In this document: piece by piece, positions 39,163 to 48,357 of the stretch
Layout: every line of letters begins with the position of its first letter
How positions within the stretch are numbered: the stretch's first letter is position 1
Source: Microbacterium sp. AG1240
Lineage (GTDB): Bacteria > Actinomycetota > Actinomycetes > Actinomycetales > Microbacteriaceae
Direction: 5' to 3'
NCBI RefSeq assembly: GCF_003635115.1
Contig: NZ_RBXJ01000001.1
Coordinates: 1,364,001-1,428,000, forward strand
Length of the DNA stretch: 64,000 bases
Position numbers and translations under genes: made by a program
Notes under the pieces: model-generated
The model's database searches: none
What the model was told of the DNA's origin: nothing
What the model saw: only the letters and a program-made list of their open reading frames with translations

Positions 39163-40421
39163 TGACCGCTCTCACCGTCTCGGCGCACGACCGGATGCTG
39201 CGTGCGAAAGACTCCGCGCGCACGATCGGACTGCTGACCTCCGAGGAGAAGACCGCTACGCTGCGCGCGATCGCCGCGCAGCTCGACACGGACACGCGCG
39301 AGATCGTCTCGGCGAACGCGGAGGACCTCGAGCGTGGCCGGGCGAACGGCATCGGCGACGCGCTGCTCGACCGCCTGCGTCTGGACGACAGCCGTGTCGC
39401 GGCGCTCTCGGCCGCCGTGCGCGACATCGGCGAACTGCCCGATCCTGTGGGGCGCGTGCTCGACGAGCGCGTGCTGCCGAACGGGCTGAGGCTCACGAAG
39501 GTGTCGGTGCCGTTCGGTGTCGTCGGCTCGATCTACGAAGCGCGGCCGAACGTCACCGTCGACATCACGGCACTCGCGCTGCGCTCCGGCAATGCCGTCG
39601 TGCTGCGCGGCGGAAGCGCCGCGGAGAGGTCGAACGCGGCGCTCGTGGCGAGTATGCGCGCGGCGCTCGAGACCCGGGGCATCGACCCGGAGGCCATTCA
39701 GACCGTCGACGAATTCGGTCGCGACGGAGCCCGAGAGCTCATGCGCGCCCGTGGACTCGTCGACGTGCTGGTGCCGCGCGGAAGCGCTCAGCTGATCGAG
39801 ACGGTCGTCACCGAGTCGCTCGTACCCGTCATCGAGACGGGGGCAGGTGTCGTGCACGTCGTCGTCGACGCGTCCGCACGTGCCGACTGGGCGCGCGACA
39901 TCGTCGTGAACGCCAAGGCCCAGCGCCCGAGTGTCTGCAATGCCGTCGAGACGGTGCTGGTGCACCGCGATGCCGCTCCCCGTGTGCTTCCCGGAATGCT
40001 GTCCGCACTCAAGGAGTCGGGCGTCACCGTGCACGGTGACGAGCAGACCTCGGCCTACGACGCCTCCGTCGTCGCCGCCACCGAAGACGACTGGGCGCGC
40101 GAGTACCTCAGCCTCGACCTCGCCGTGCGCGTCGTCGACGACCTCGACGATGCGCTGGCCCACATCCGCCGCTACTCCACCCACCACACCGAGTCGATCA
40201 TCACCGATGACGCGTCCAGCGCCGAGCGGTTTCTCGCGGAGGTGGATTCGGCCGTCGTGATGGTGAATGCGTCGACGCGGTTCACCGACGGCGGAGAGTT
40301 CGGATTCGGCGCAGAGGTGGGCATCTCGACCCAGAAGCTGCACGCGCGGGGTCCGATGGGTCTCGCCGAACTCACCAGCACGAAGTGGCTGGCGCGCGGT
40401 GACGGACAGACCCGTGCCTGA
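39162..40421 (+). CDS. proA: Gamma-glutamyl phosphate reductase
   Basis: Second step of proline synthesis: NADPH-dependent reduction of glutamyl phosphate to the semialdehyde. It is an aldehyde-dehydrogenase-fold protein of 419 aa with the catalytic Cys in QRPSVCNAVETVLVH (about residue 265) and the glycine-rich cofactor region LRGGSAAERSNAAL. TGATG overlap with proB shows translational coupling. Confidence 0.95.
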
Positions 40422-40426
40422 CGGCC

Positions 40427-40479
40427 TAAACTCGTACATGCGCGTCGCCGCCGCGCGAACCCGAACGGAGCCTCGATGA
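40427..40479 (+). other. -10 box and 13-codon micro-ORF coupled to the next gene
   Basis: TAAACT (40427-40432) lies 5 nt before ATG 40438, which opens [13 protein letters not shown] and stops with a TGA (40477-40479) that overlaps the ATG of the downstream membrane protein (ATGA). The arrangement looks like a leaderless leader peptide used for translational coupling. Confidence 0.4.
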
Positions 40480-40697
40480 CCATCGCCACGCTGATCGCCT
40501 TCGCCGCTGAAGAAGCCGAACACCACGGCAACGTCGCCCTCGAGACGTTCTGGTACGGCGCCGTGGCCCTCGCCGTCTTCACCCTCCTCGGACTCGTCAC
40601 GCTCTCGTACCGCAACGTGGCCAACCGTCATGCGCACAAGGCCGACGCCTACGCGCGCAAGCACGGAACGCCGACTCCCGAGGGGCACGGCCACTGA
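40476..40697 (+). CDS. Small single-span membrane protein
   Basis: 73 residues with an acidic, His-containing N-terminus (EEAEHHGN), one clear transmembrane helix ([20 protein letters not shown]) and a basic/His C-terminal tail ending EGHGH. I do not recognise a named family. ACGGAG precedes the ATG. It lies between proA and nadD. Confidence 0.7.
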   Translation: MTIATLIAFAAEEAEHHGNVALETFWYGAVALAVFTLLGLVTLSYRNVANRHAHKADAYARKHGTPTPEGHGH

Positions 40698-40707
40698 GGC
40701 TCACTGC

Positions 40708-41304
40708 ATGACGACGACGCGAGCCCCGCGGATCGGGGTCATGGGTGGAACGTTCGACCCGATCCACCATGGCCACCTCGTCGCGGCGAGCGAGGTCGCG
40801 CAGTCGTTCGATCTCGACGAGGTCGTCTTCGTGCCTACGGGGCGCCCGTGGCAGAAGCAGGAGGTCTCGCCCAGCGAAGACCGCTACCTGATGACGGTGA
40901 TCGCGACGGCGTCGAACCCCCAGTTCACCGTCAGCCGGGTCGATATCGACCGGGACGGCTTCACCTACACGATCGATACCCTGCGCGACATCAAGGCTCA
41001 GCGCCCCGGTGCAGACCTGTTCTTCATCACGGGTGCGGATGCCGTGGCGCAGATTCTCGGGTGGAGGGACCATGATGAGTTGTGGGGCCTCGCCCACTTC
41101 GTCGCCGTTTCACGCCCAGGTCACGTGCTCAGCACGGACGGCCTGCCGCGAGACAACGTGAGCCAGCTCGAGATCCCCGCCCTCGCGATCTCGTCGACCG
41201 ACTGCCGAGACCGCGTCCGCAGGGGCAATCCGGTCTGGTATCTCGTCCCCGACGGCGTCGTCCAGTACATCGAGAAGCATCACCTCTATCGGAGCAAGGC
41301 ATGA
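40708..41304 (+). CDS. nadD: Nicotinate-nucleotide adenylyltransferase
   Basis: Adenylates nicotinate mononucleotide in NAD synthesis. The nucleotidyltransferase motif [12 protein letters not shown] (about residue 13) carries the ATP-binding HxGH, and the C-terminal [13 protein letters not shown] is the conserved ISSTxxR element. Length is 198 aa. The stop overlaps the next ATG (ATGA), giving a nadD-membrane protein-rsfS operon. Confidence 0.95.
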   Translation: MTTTRAPRIGVMGGTFDPIHHGHLVAASEVAQSFDLDEVVFVPTGRPWQKQEVSPSEDRYLMTVIATASNPQFTVSRVDIDRDGFTYTIDTLRDIKAQRPGADLFFITGADAVAQILGWRDHDELWGLAHFVAVSRPGHVLSTDGLPRDNVSQLEIPALAISSTDCRDRVRRGNPVWYLVPDGVVQYIEKHHLYRSKA

Positions 41305-42536
41305 GCACACCCGATCAGCCCGACACGCCTCCGCTGACCCGTCGGCGGCTGCGAGAGATCCGCAACACGGGCGCCACTCCCGTCCTCACCCCCGAAGACA
41401 TCGCCAAGAACGAAGCCTTCCTGAGTGAGGCCGACGATCGCGCCGCGGCTGCGGCACAGCGTGAGAGGGACGCGCAGCAGAACGCTCACGACGACGATGC
41501 GGTCGACACGACCCCGGGGTCCACCGAATCCGATGCGACCGATCCCGAACCGCAGCACGAGTCGGGAACGTCGACCGAGCCCGAGACGCACGCCGAGCCG
41601 GAGACGCACGCCGAGCCGGAGACGCACGCCGAGCCGGAGACGCACGCCGAGCCGGAGACGCATACCGAGTCGGAGATCAGTGCCGAGCCCGAGCCGGGGA
41701 TCAGCGCCGAGCGATCTGCGGAGTCGGCCGAGCCCGTCGCCGTTCCGCCGTCGGCCGTGGGGGAGGAGCCGGTCGCCCCCGGATCGTTCGCCGATCTCGC
41801 CGTCACGCCCCTGACCCGTCGTCAAGCGCGCGAGGTGGAGCGGATCCGCACCGCGTCGGTTCCCATCATCGCGCCCGACGCGGCTCCCTCGGCGTCCCAG
41901 GACGCCGATGCGACGGCACCGGCAGACGAGCCGGATTCTGCGGCCGCGCCGACAGGCGAAGCCGAGTCCGACGCGGTGATCGCCGATGTCCCCGGGCTCG
42001 TCCGTCCGGCCGGCGACGGGAGCGACGAACCCACCGCCGTGGTGAACCCCCACTTCGGGTCGGGCCTTCTCGCCGGGGAGACGCCCGTCGTGGAACTGCC
42101 TCCTTCGTTCGATCAGCTCATCACCCGAACCGGATCGGCGGGGGTTTCGTCGTCGACGCCGAACGCGCTGATCCTCTCTCAGACCCCCGCTGCGGCACCC
42201 CTGGTAGCGCCGGTGACGGCCACCGGCGAAGTGCTCATCACCGGCACCTTCGACCTCCCCGAAGGGCTCGGCTCCGTCGGGCACGCGCCGGGGCTGCACG
42301 ACGGGAAGGATGCTGACGCCGTCCTCGTCGACGGAGAGCTGCCCGCAGCATCCTCACCCACCCCGATCGCCGCCAGCGCCGCCATCAGTCAGGTGCGCAA
42401 CTCGGACGAGATCATCCGGCCCCCCGCCCCTGAGAAGGGCGGCAGGCTGCTCATCGCGCTGACGATCACCGCCGGCGCGTTGCTCGTCACCGTTGCCGGA
42501 CTTCTCGTCCTCGCTTTCACGACAGGAATCTTCTAA
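41301..42536 (+). CDS. Pro/Glu-rich protein with C-terminal membrane anchor
   Basis: 411 residues, mostly low-complexity acidic and Ala/Pro/Thr-rich, ending in one hydrophobic helix ([26 protein letters not shown] would be its span) close to the C-terminus, so it is probably tail-anchored with the long region in the cytoplasm. The motif LTRRxxRE occurs twice, near residue 12 ([14 protein letters not shown]) and near residue 175 ([15 protein letters not shown]). A hexapeptide PETHAE repeat lies at about 95-125. Function is unknown; it stands between nadD and rsfS with ATGA and zero-gap couplings. Confidence 0.75.
   Translation: MSTPDQPDTPPLTRRRLREIRNTGATPVLTPEDIAKNEAFLSEADDRAAAAAQRERDAQQNAHDDDAVDTTPGSTESDATDPEPQHESGTSTEPETHAEPETHAEPETHAEPETHAEPETHTESEISAEPEPGISAERSAESAEPVAVPPSAVGEEPVAPGSFADLAVTPLTRRQAREVERIRTASVPIIAPDAAPSASQDADATAPADEPDSAAAPTGEAESDAVIADVPGLVRPAGDGSDEPTAVVNPHFGSGLLAGETPVVELPPSFDQLITRTGSAGVSSSTPNALILSQTPAAAPLVAPVTATGEVLITGTFDLPEGLGSVGHAPGLHDGKDADAVLVDGELPAASSPTPIAASAAISQVRNSDEIIRPPAPEKGGRLLIALTITAGALLVTVAGLLVLAFTTGIF
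41583..41672 (+). repeat. Tandem 18-bp coding repeat (PETHAE)
   Basis: Four perfect copies of GAGACGCACGCCGAGCCG and one degenerate copy, in frame, within the acidic low-complexity part of the membrane-anchored protein. Copy number is likely to vary by slippage. Confidence 0.9.
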
Positions 42537-42914
42537 ATGGTCGCCACCGACAACTCTCGCGAGATGCTGCAGATCGCGGCGCGCGCCGCCGACGCCAAGA
42601 GCGGCGAGGATTTGGTCGCTCTCGACGTCTCCGAGCCGCTGCCGCTCGTCGACGTCTTCCTCATGGTCACCGGACGCAACGAGCGCAACGTCGCGGCCAT
42701 CGCCGACGCCATCGAGGAGGACCTTCTCGAAGCGGGACACAAGCGTCTGCGCAGGGAGGGCCGCCAGGAGTCGCGGTGGGTGCTGCTGGACTTCGGCGAT
42801 CTCGTCGTGCACGTCTTCCACGAGCAGGAGCGCGTCTTCTACGGCCTTGAGCGCCTCTGGAAGGACTGCCCGGTGGTTCCCATCGATCTGCCGGCGCCCG
42901 CGTCTCAGGAATGA
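42537..42914 (+). CDS. rsfS: Ribosomal silencing factor RsfS
   Basis: Binds L14 and blocks subunit joining during starvation. The family sequence LQIAARAADAKSGEDLVALDVSEPLPLVDVFLMVTGRNERNV is cut here to its hallmarks: DVS at about 30, TGRNERNV at about 45 and WVLLDFGDLVVHVF at about 80. Length is 125 aa. The ATG follows the previous TAA directly. Confidence 0.94.
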   Translation: MVATDNSREMLQIAARAADAKSGEDLVALDVSEPLPLVDVFLMVTGRNERNVAAIADAIEEDLLEAGHKRLRREGRQESRWVLLDFGDLVVHVFHEQERVFYGLERLWKDCPVVPIDLPAPASQE

Positions 42915-42989
42915 CGGGACGCGCTCCCTGGTTCGAGGCATCGCTCAGGATGTAGTAGTCTAGGGGGGTTGCCTTTTGAGGCAGCGTGA

Positions 42990-43062
42990 GGGCCTGTGGC
43001 GCAGCTGGTAGCGCACCTGCATGGCATGCAGGGGGTCAGGGGTTCGAGTCCCCTCAGGTCCA
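42990..43062 (+). tRNA. tRNA-Ala (anticodon GGC)
   Basis: Acceptor stem GGGCCTG/CAGGTCC with discriminator A, anticodon stem CCTGC/GCAGG with loop ATGGCAT (anticodon GGC), and T arm AGGGGTTCGAGTCCCCT. Length is 73 nt. It marks the boundary between the core block and the accessory island and is the likely integration target. Confidence 0.95.
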
Positions 43063-43068
43063 CGATTA

Positions 43069-43090
43069 CCCCCGGTTACCGGGGGTTTTT
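43069..43090 (+). terminator. Rho-independent terminator after tRNA-Ala
   Basis: CCCCCGG, loop TTA, CCGGGGG, then five T. It is one of the few terminators here with a T tract. Confidence 0.88.
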
Positions 43091-43321
43091 CGTTGTTGGT
43101 CGCTGTTAGTTAGGTCTTGATTACTGACAACATCGGTTCTTGTGTCAGTTTTGAGACCAGAATATGGCACCTCCTTCGGTGAAAAGATGTCCCTGGGTGT
43201 CCCTGCTCCAGACGCTTAAGGCTCCCTCTGAGCGCTGCGCCCGGACAGACCGAACTCCGGCCGGTTCGGCCGGGCGGCGGGGGTCGGGGTCGCTTCAGAG
43301 TGCAGGCTTCCAAGCGGCGAC

Positions 43322-43900
43322 TCACGCGAACGGTGTGAACCAGTGGTCGAATGTGTAGTTGATCTCGGGACCCTCAGGTCCAATCGAGCGCGGCGGGACG
43401 ACGCCTTCATAGAGCTGCTCGTACTCCAGCTCTCCGATGAGCAGGTACTTCAGGGTCTCACCCAGATCCTCAGGAATCGGGACGTCCCAGTATTCCGCGA
43501 CCTCGACGGCCCGCTCGACAATGAAGCCGAGGATGAGGAGGTGCGCAACGCACCTCGGACCCGAGTAGCCAATGCGGAGCTGCTCCGACATTTCGGCAAA
43601 TGCGGTGGCGAACCGCAATCGAAACTTCGTGGTGTATCGGCTCGTGTACATCTCTGGGAGGCATTCGGGAACAGATGGATCCGTGACCTCGTCGGCCGCC
43701 GCGTCGGCGCCTAAGACGAGTAGACCGGCAACGAGGGCGCCGAGTTCATCGGGGAACGGAGGGTCGCATTCATTGGCTTCGCATGGGCGGACGAGGAAGT
43801 CGATGCCGTGGAAGTCCTGTCCGGCGTCGATGATCTCCATAGCCGTGACGCGGGGGTGGTCTGAGATTCGGTGGGGTGGGGTCGGTTCGTTCGTTGTCAT
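43322..43900 (-). CDS. Hypothetical protein, island paralogue A
   Basis: 192-residue soluble protein of a family I do not recognise. The C-terminal 110 residues align well with the protein at 49577-50137: shared features are LP.MY..RYT..F...F.TA.AE, GPRC.AH near residue 120, E..V..YWD.P..E.. and the ending NYTFDHWFTPFA. A run of conserved aromatic residues at the C-terminus (FDxWFxP) is the best signature. Start 43900 (MTTNEPTPP) lies 8 nt after GCCGCGCATA on the minus strand, the same spacing as in two other island genes; the longer frame is rejected. Confidence 0.7.
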   Translation of the reverse strand: MTTNEPTPPHRISDHPRVTAMEIIDAGQDFHGIDFLVRPCEANECDPPFPDELGALVAGLLVLGADAAADEVTDPSVPECLPEMYTSRYTTKFRLRFATAFAEMSEQLRIGYSGPRCVAHLLILGFIVERAVEVAEYWDVPIPEDLGETLKYLLIGELEYEQLYEGVVPPRSIGPEGPEINYTFDHWFTPFA

Positions 43901-44455
43901 GCTCTTCATATGCGCGGCGCGGTCGGAAAGTCGTCGCCTGTCTGCCGTTTCTACGTTTGGCACATCAAGATGGGGGCCTGTAGGCCGCGGCTGTTCGCAC
44001 CGTGGCCCGTAGTGGAGAACCGATAAACGACGTCGCGGTGGCGGTCGCGGACGCGTTGTTCGCTGCCGAAGTCAGACCGACGGCCTGACCTCTTGCGGCG
44101 GTGCACGATCTGTTCGTCACGCGCAGAGAAGGTTCTCGATCCCGCGCTGCTACGACGAGTCCCTTTTGGCTTTCGACGGGTGGCCCTGTCGTCCAATACC
44201 TGCTGCAGCCTGGAGCGCCATCCACCCCGCACAACGAGCTTGGATCCGGCAGAGCGTGGCGATCTCGGTGCAAGCGTCCTGTTCAGTCGACCATTACGGG
44301 CTGTCCACGGGTAGTCGGCGCGGGGCGCCGGAGTTCGGGGCGGGCAGGGTCCATCGGGGGCGGGCTTCCTCTCTAAACTCTGTCTTCTCTGGATGCCTGA
44401 TCGCGTTGTGGAACCGATGGTCGTCGTTCTGTGGAGTGCCGCGCATAGAGCTTGC
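43901..44455. other. Intergenic region between divergent island genes
   Basis: 555 bp with no convincing gene on either strand. It ends on both sides in CCGCGCATA promoter-like elements (minus 43908-43919 region and plus 44437-44447). An integrase attachment or recombination site could lie here, but I see no clear repeat. Confidence 0.5.
44438..44455 (+). promoter_or_regulatory. Island motif GCCGCGCATA upstream of the excisionase gene
   Basis: GCCGCGCATA followed by 8 nt and then ATGAC. The same element with the same 8-nt spacing precedes the paralogous genes ending at 43900 and 50137 on the minus strand, and CCGCGCATA occurs at 46316-46324. It probably includes the -10 region of a leaderless promoter plus a specific upstream part. 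Confidence 0.6.
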
Positions 44456-44803
44456 ATGACCGATAAGAAGAACACACCGTCCGATTCATCCACCGCCGCG
44501 GGCTGGAAGCAGCTCGCCCTGATTTTGCTTGAAGAGCAGACTCACGCTGACGGCTCGTCTGAAACTGCGAAGCAAGAGGTGTACGAGAACGCGGCCAGGG
44601 ACGCAGGCATGTCCCTTCGGGTCGCTGAGATGCTCCCCGACCTACTCACGCCGGAAGAGACCGCGACCTACCTCAGCGTTTCCAAGAACACCCTCTACGG
44701 TTGGCGCAAGGACGGCTACGGACCGCCCGCGGTACTCGTAGGGAAGCACCTCCGCTTTCCCAAGTCCGCGCTGACGGCCTGGTCGATCCAGAAGGCCGCG
44801 TGA
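44456..44803 (+). CDS. Excisionase-like helix-turn-helix protein
   Basis: 115 residues. The C-terminal half is an HTH_17/MerR-like DNA-binding domain (LLTPEETATYLSVSKNTLYGWRKDGYGPPAVLVGKH in outline: TPEETATYLSVSKNTLYGW then KHLRFPKSAL), the form of excisionases and recombination directionality factors. The N-terminal half is helical and unassigned. The ATG follows the island motif by 8 nt. Its stop overlaps the integrase start (TGATG), so the two are co-translated. Confidence 0.8.
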   Translation: MTDKKNTPSDSSTAAGWKQLALILLEEQTHADGSSETAKQEVYENAARDAGMSLRVAEMLPDLLTPEETATYLSVSKNTLYGWRKDGYGPPAVLVGKHLRFPKSALTAWSIQKAA

Positions 44804-46104
44804 TGGCGCGTCCAAAGCAGTCACCCGGTGAGTGGGGGGAGCTTCACGCGAAGCAACTCGATGAGACCACCTGGCAGGCGCGTGCCTGGTTCACAGACGC
44901 CGACGGCAGGGGCAGTGCAGTCAGGCGGCGTGGGGGCACGCGAGCGGAAGCCTTGCGAAACCTCCTCGCCGACCTCCGCCAGCGTTCACTGGAGATCGCC
45001 CAAGGCCCGGACCGGTCGGGGGACGACCTCACGGTGAGGCGGACCGGACGCTCGGCGAGCGCCGTCACCGTGAGCCAGCTCTGCGAGATTCATCTCGCCC
45101 ACATGGAATTCATCGACAACATCCGCATGGCCCAGGGGCACCACATCAACCGCGGAACCCGCGGCAACGAAACTCGCATCATCAGGAACAAGATCATGCC
45201 GTCGCGAATCGGCTCAGTCGTTGCAACGACGGTCACGGTCCAAGACGTCTCGGACTTCTACTTCTCCATCGCATTGAAGGCGCCCTCCGAAGCGCGTAAT
45301 GCCCAGAACGAGCTAAGGAAGGTCTTTGATACTGCGAGGCAAAAGGGTCTGGTGTCCTCCAACCCTGCTCGCGACTTCCGCGGCGTGATGCCACGCAAGC
45401 CCGTGAACAAGTTCGTACCTGGTCCCCTCGAGCTCCGCGACTTCTTCGACGTCGCCGTTGCTTACCGAGAGCGGCCGAACCGCATGGGGCCCGAGCCGAG
45501 TCGAGACCTGGAAGATCTCATCGAGGTGGTTCTGGGAACATCCGCTCGGTTGGGGGAGGCGCTTGGCCTGCACTGGGTAGACGTCCGTCTCGAGGCCGAC
45601 GTGCCGACAGTGAGCATCCGGGGGACAGTCCAGGAGAAGGGCGGCCCGAAGTTCTACCAACCGCACACCAAGACGGAGGCCGGGCAGCGGACAGTTCCCA
45701 TCCCCGACTTCCTGGTGCAGACTCTGCGGCGGCGGGCGACGGAGAACACGATGGGAAGCCCGTTCGTCTTCCATACCAAGACGGGCCGCGTCTCTGGACA
45801 GCAGGACCTTCAACGGTCGCTGCGAGCGGTGCGGAAGTGGTCAACGACGTCTGACCTAGTGCCTACCGTCAGCGTGGAAATGGTGCCTCGAGCACTTCGC
45901 CGCTCGGTTGCGACCGCGATCTCGAACGAGGAGAGTCTTGAGGCGGCCGCTAAGACGTTGGGCCACCGCGAGACCGGTGTTACGGAGAACAGCTACGCGA
46001 AGCGCTCTGACCTCGCCCCTGACGTTCGCCACGTGCTTGACGGGCTCGCCCCCTGGTACAAGGTCACCCCCGAAAATCCCGATACCGCGTCCGACAAGAC
46101 GTGA
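44803..46104 (+). CDS. int: Tyrosine-type site-specific integrase
   Basis: 433-residue integrase with an AP2-like arm-binding start, a SAM-like core-binding domain (about 90-200) and a catalytic domain. Catalytic residues: Arg in TSARLGEALGLHW (about 250), the box II segment PRALRRSVATAI, GHRETGVTENSY with the box III His and the nucleophile Tyr (about 400). In box II the usual first His of HxLR is Arg, so the H/R pair is altered. An in-frame GTG at 44800 is an alternative start. It probably integrated the island at tRNA-Ala. Confidence 0.9.
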   Translation: MARPKQSPGEWGELHAKQLDETTWQARAWFTDADGRGSAVRRRGGTRAEALRNLLADLRQRSLEIAQGPDRSGDDLTVRRTGRSASAVTVSQLCEIHLAHMEFIDNIRMAQGHHINRGTRGNETRIIRNKIMPSRIGSVVATTVTVQDVSDFYFSIALKAPSEARNAQNELRKVFDTARQKGLVSSNPARDFRGVMPRKPVNKFVPGPLELRDFFDVAVAYRERPNRMGPEPSRDLEDLIEVVLGTSARLGEALGLHWVDVRLEADVPTVSIRGTVQEKGGPKFYQPHTKTEAGQRTVPIPDFLVQTLRRRATENTMGSPFVFHTKTGRVSGQQDLQRSLRAVRKWSTTSDLVPTVSVEMVPRALRRSVATAISNEESLEAAAKTLGHRETGVTENSYAKRSDLAPDVRHVLDGLAPWYKVTPENPDTASDKT

Positions 46105-46315
46105 CTCCTGTGTGGCCGCGTGCGACAAGTGGCGCTGACCCGCGTGGCCCCCGTCTAGCGGGTTGAGACGAACCGCTCGCGCAGGTCTGCCCAGGGAGCT
46201 AGTCGCGGCGGAGCGCGTGAGCCCTGTCGTGCGCCGGACGTTTCATGGATGCCCGAGCAGGACGGGGCTCGCGAAGAAGGTCTTGCCACGATCCGGTAGC
46301 ACTGCAAGTCGGAGA

Positions 46316-46324
46316 CCGCGCATA
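46316..46324 (+). promoter_or_regulatory. Fourth copy of island motif CCGCGCATA
   Basis: CCGCGCATA lies 51 nt upstream of the ATG at 46376 and 6 nt before an in-frame GTG at 46331. It links this gene to the other motif-bearing island genes. Confidence 0.5.
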
Positions 46325-46375
46325 GGGGAGGTGCACGGCCCAGCCTCTCGCAACCATCACAACGAAAGCAGCACG

Positions 46376-46861
46376 ATGCCACTCCATGATCTCTTCCCCA
46401 CATCGGCCATTTCTTCTGTTGCCTCGGATGGCACCCGTTCCTGGGAGCGATACTTCGGTGACGACTCGAACCGGTCGACGGACGAGGGCAACCTCATCCT
46501 GTCCATCAAGGATCTCTACAGCGAGAACCCGGGAAGCACTGTTGCCGCGTGGGCAAGCAGGGTGGGGTTCTCGCTGGACGACCTGTCCGCAACGGGCGCG
46601 GAGACGATGCTGCTATTCCGAACGATCTACAAGGCGCTGGCTGACGTACCCAGCGACTCCCCCCTCGTGCTCGCCATGAGGGCCGTCAACCTGGGCGGGC
46701 CGAGGTCCCTTTTGCCTGACTTCCGAGTGACTGTGGACGGCAGCTTCGCGGTGTCTTCTATTGTCGACACGTTCTGCGGGCCGTTCACAGACGCGCGCAG
46801 TTGGTTGACCGCCATTGATGAGCGTCTTCTGCTGACATCCCCGCTGCGTCGCGCTGAGTAG
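46376..46861 (+). CDS. Hypothetical island protein (161 aa)
   Basis: Soluble protein starting MPLHDLFPTSAISSV with no recognised domain. Residues about 50-85 (GSTVAAWASRVGFSLDDLSA) could form a small helical, HTH-like bundle, but that is a guess. A longer version from GTG 46331 is in frame and lies just after the island motif. It stands alone, downstream of the integrase and in the same direction. Confidence 0.5.
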   Translation: MPLHDLFPTSAISSVASDGTRSWERYFGDDSNRSTDEGNLILSIKDLYSENPGSTVAAWASRVGFSLDDLSATGAETMLLFRTIYKALADVPSDSPLVLAMRAVNLGGPRSLLPDFRVTVDGSFAVSSIVDTFCGPFTDARSWLTAIDERLLLTSPLRRAE

Positions 46862-47067
46862 GCACCGCTCGTCGGCCGGGTCAGACGGAGACCCAGCCCG
46901 AGCTCAGCGGTCACATCCAGGAACGAGACCCACGGGATCGCGGGCGGCGCCTGTGTCAGCGGCTTCTGCGCCGCTCTCCGTTGTTGTCTTCGATCTTGAC
47001 GCTGCCCGACAACGGTGGCTGAGGGGTCGTAAGCGAGTGGCCCGCTTCCCGCAGGTAGCATCACGTC

Positions 47068-47643
47068 GTGGACAATCTGGCAGTCGGAGCAGAACACGAA
47101 GCGGCGCATGTCGTTCTCTACCTAGAGCTGGGCTACCCGATTCACTCGACTGAGTTGAGCGACGACGGCAGAGGACTGACGAAGAGTCGCGACACGGCGT
47201 TCGAAATAGACGGACTCGACTACGCGGCCATCTGTATGGCGGGCCCGGTCGTCGAAGACCGGTACAGCCCGACGCCGATGGAGGAGCGCAAGGCAGACAG
47301 CGCGCGCCTCAAGCTCCGGCTCGACGAGGTGAGACGGGGAGGCGCACGGCACGAATTTGAGGAACTCGTCGACGATCCAGACCAAGAACCGGAAGACCAA
47401 GACTGGTGGCGAGCAAACGGTCGCGCGTACACAATCGAGCTGCTCGAACGTCAAGCAGGCGACATCGACGTCATACACATCGGGTACATCGAAGCCGGAT
47501 ACCTGTTGGCGCGCACAGTCTTGGAGCTCCGGGCACACGATCATCAAATAATCGCCGCCGCGTTGCTGAGATCCAGATTCCTCGATGCCGACGACATCTA
47601 CGCACTGCCGCTTCGCGACTTGCCTCGTCAACCCTGGAAATGA
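47068..47643 (+). CDS. Small M41-like HExxH metalloprotease-type protein
   Basis: 191 aa. The start MDNLAVGAEHEAAHVVLYLELGY contains a zinc-binding HEAAH only 10 residues from the N-terminus, and AAICMAGPVVEDRYSP (about 55) resembles the LAGxxAE element of FtsH-type (M41) peptidases. There is no AAA+ domain or membrane segment, so it is a free-standing zincin-like domain; activity and substrate are unknown. GTG 47068 lies 6 nt after TAGCAT (47056-47061), leaderless style. Confidence 0.65.
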   Translation: MDNLAVGAEHEAAHVVLYLELGYPIHSTELSDDGRGLTKSRDTAFEIDGLDYAAICMAGPVVEDRYSPTPMEERKADSARLKLRLDEVRRGGARHEFEELVDDPDQEPEDQDWWRANGRAYTIELLERQAGDIDVIHIGYIEAGYLLARTVLELRAHDHQIIAAALLRSRFLDADDIYALPLRDLPRQPWK

Positions 47644-47770
47644 GCGGCTGTCAGCCGCATGGCGGTACCACCCGCGGAGTTCGCCTATTGCCTCTTGCCC
47701 TGGCAATGAATGAGGGAACCTTCCCGGAGCCGTCGAGCGTGGCTTCGATACCCTCGGAGGGCTGAGCAGC

Positions 47771-48196
47771 TTGAAGGAGATTCTCCGTGCGTCCGGCGTG
47801 GAAGCGAGCGCCACGAATCCGGAGGAGCTACTCGAACGACTGCGCTCGATACACTCGAATAGGATCTCTCTCATGGCGAGGACAGCCCGTGGCGACGTCG
47901 TCTCGCTCGCCCTTCATCGGGAGCTCGATGAGCGACTTCGCCTGGAACCCGTGTTCGTCGTCGTGCGCGCTCTGCAGAACGTACCTCGCAAGCGGGACCT
48001 CGCTAACGGGGGAGCACGGGACGCCATCGACCGTTGGGAATCTCTTCTCCGCAACTACGACTTCGATGGCCTCCGCCGGGTTTTCCTCGGCGAAGACGAT
48101 GACAGCCGCATGATGCGCGGCAACACCGTATTCCAGGGGGTTCTCACGAACGAGGAACGCGAGCAGATCCTCGCGGGCATCCCTGATTCGTCGTGA
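47771..48196 (+). CDS. Hypothetical island protein (141 aa)
   Basis: Charged, helical protein (MKEILRASGVEASATNPEELLERLRSI would be its start region). The start is a TTG (47771) with GGAGGG 9 nt upstream; a later ATG (47873) is the alternative. No domain is recognised. It is convergent with the broken methyltransferase gene. Confidence 0.5.
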   Translation: MKEILRASGVEASATNPEELLERLRSIHSNRISLMARTARGDVVSLALHRELDERLRLEPVFVVVRALQNVPRKRDLANGGARDAIDRWESLLRNYDFDGLRRVFLGEDDDSRMMRGNTVFQGVLTNEEREQILAGIPDSS

Positions 48197-48357
48197 CGAC
48201 CGGATCCGGATGGAGTCACCTGGGCGGCCATTCGGCGGCGGTCCCGCGTAGGCGTTTGGAACCGCGACGCCCGCATCAGATTCTGCCCGGTCCGCGATTC
48301 GGTCCCGCAAGCGCAGGCAGGGCCAGCCGACCGTAGGGGGAGTAGGTGCGGCGCCCG

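Noticed and set aside
41583..41672. CRISPR-like array
   Set aside because: Repeats are contiguous without spacers, are in frame and encode PETHAE; no cas genes are present. No CRISPR array was seen anywhere in the window.
43371..43382. CCCTCAGGTCCA repeats 12 bases of the tRNA-Ala 3' end and could be an att scar
   Set aside because: The match stops abruptly on both sides and lies inside the coding sequence of paralogue A (Gly-Pro-Glu-Gly codons); chance in GC-rich DNA is plausible.
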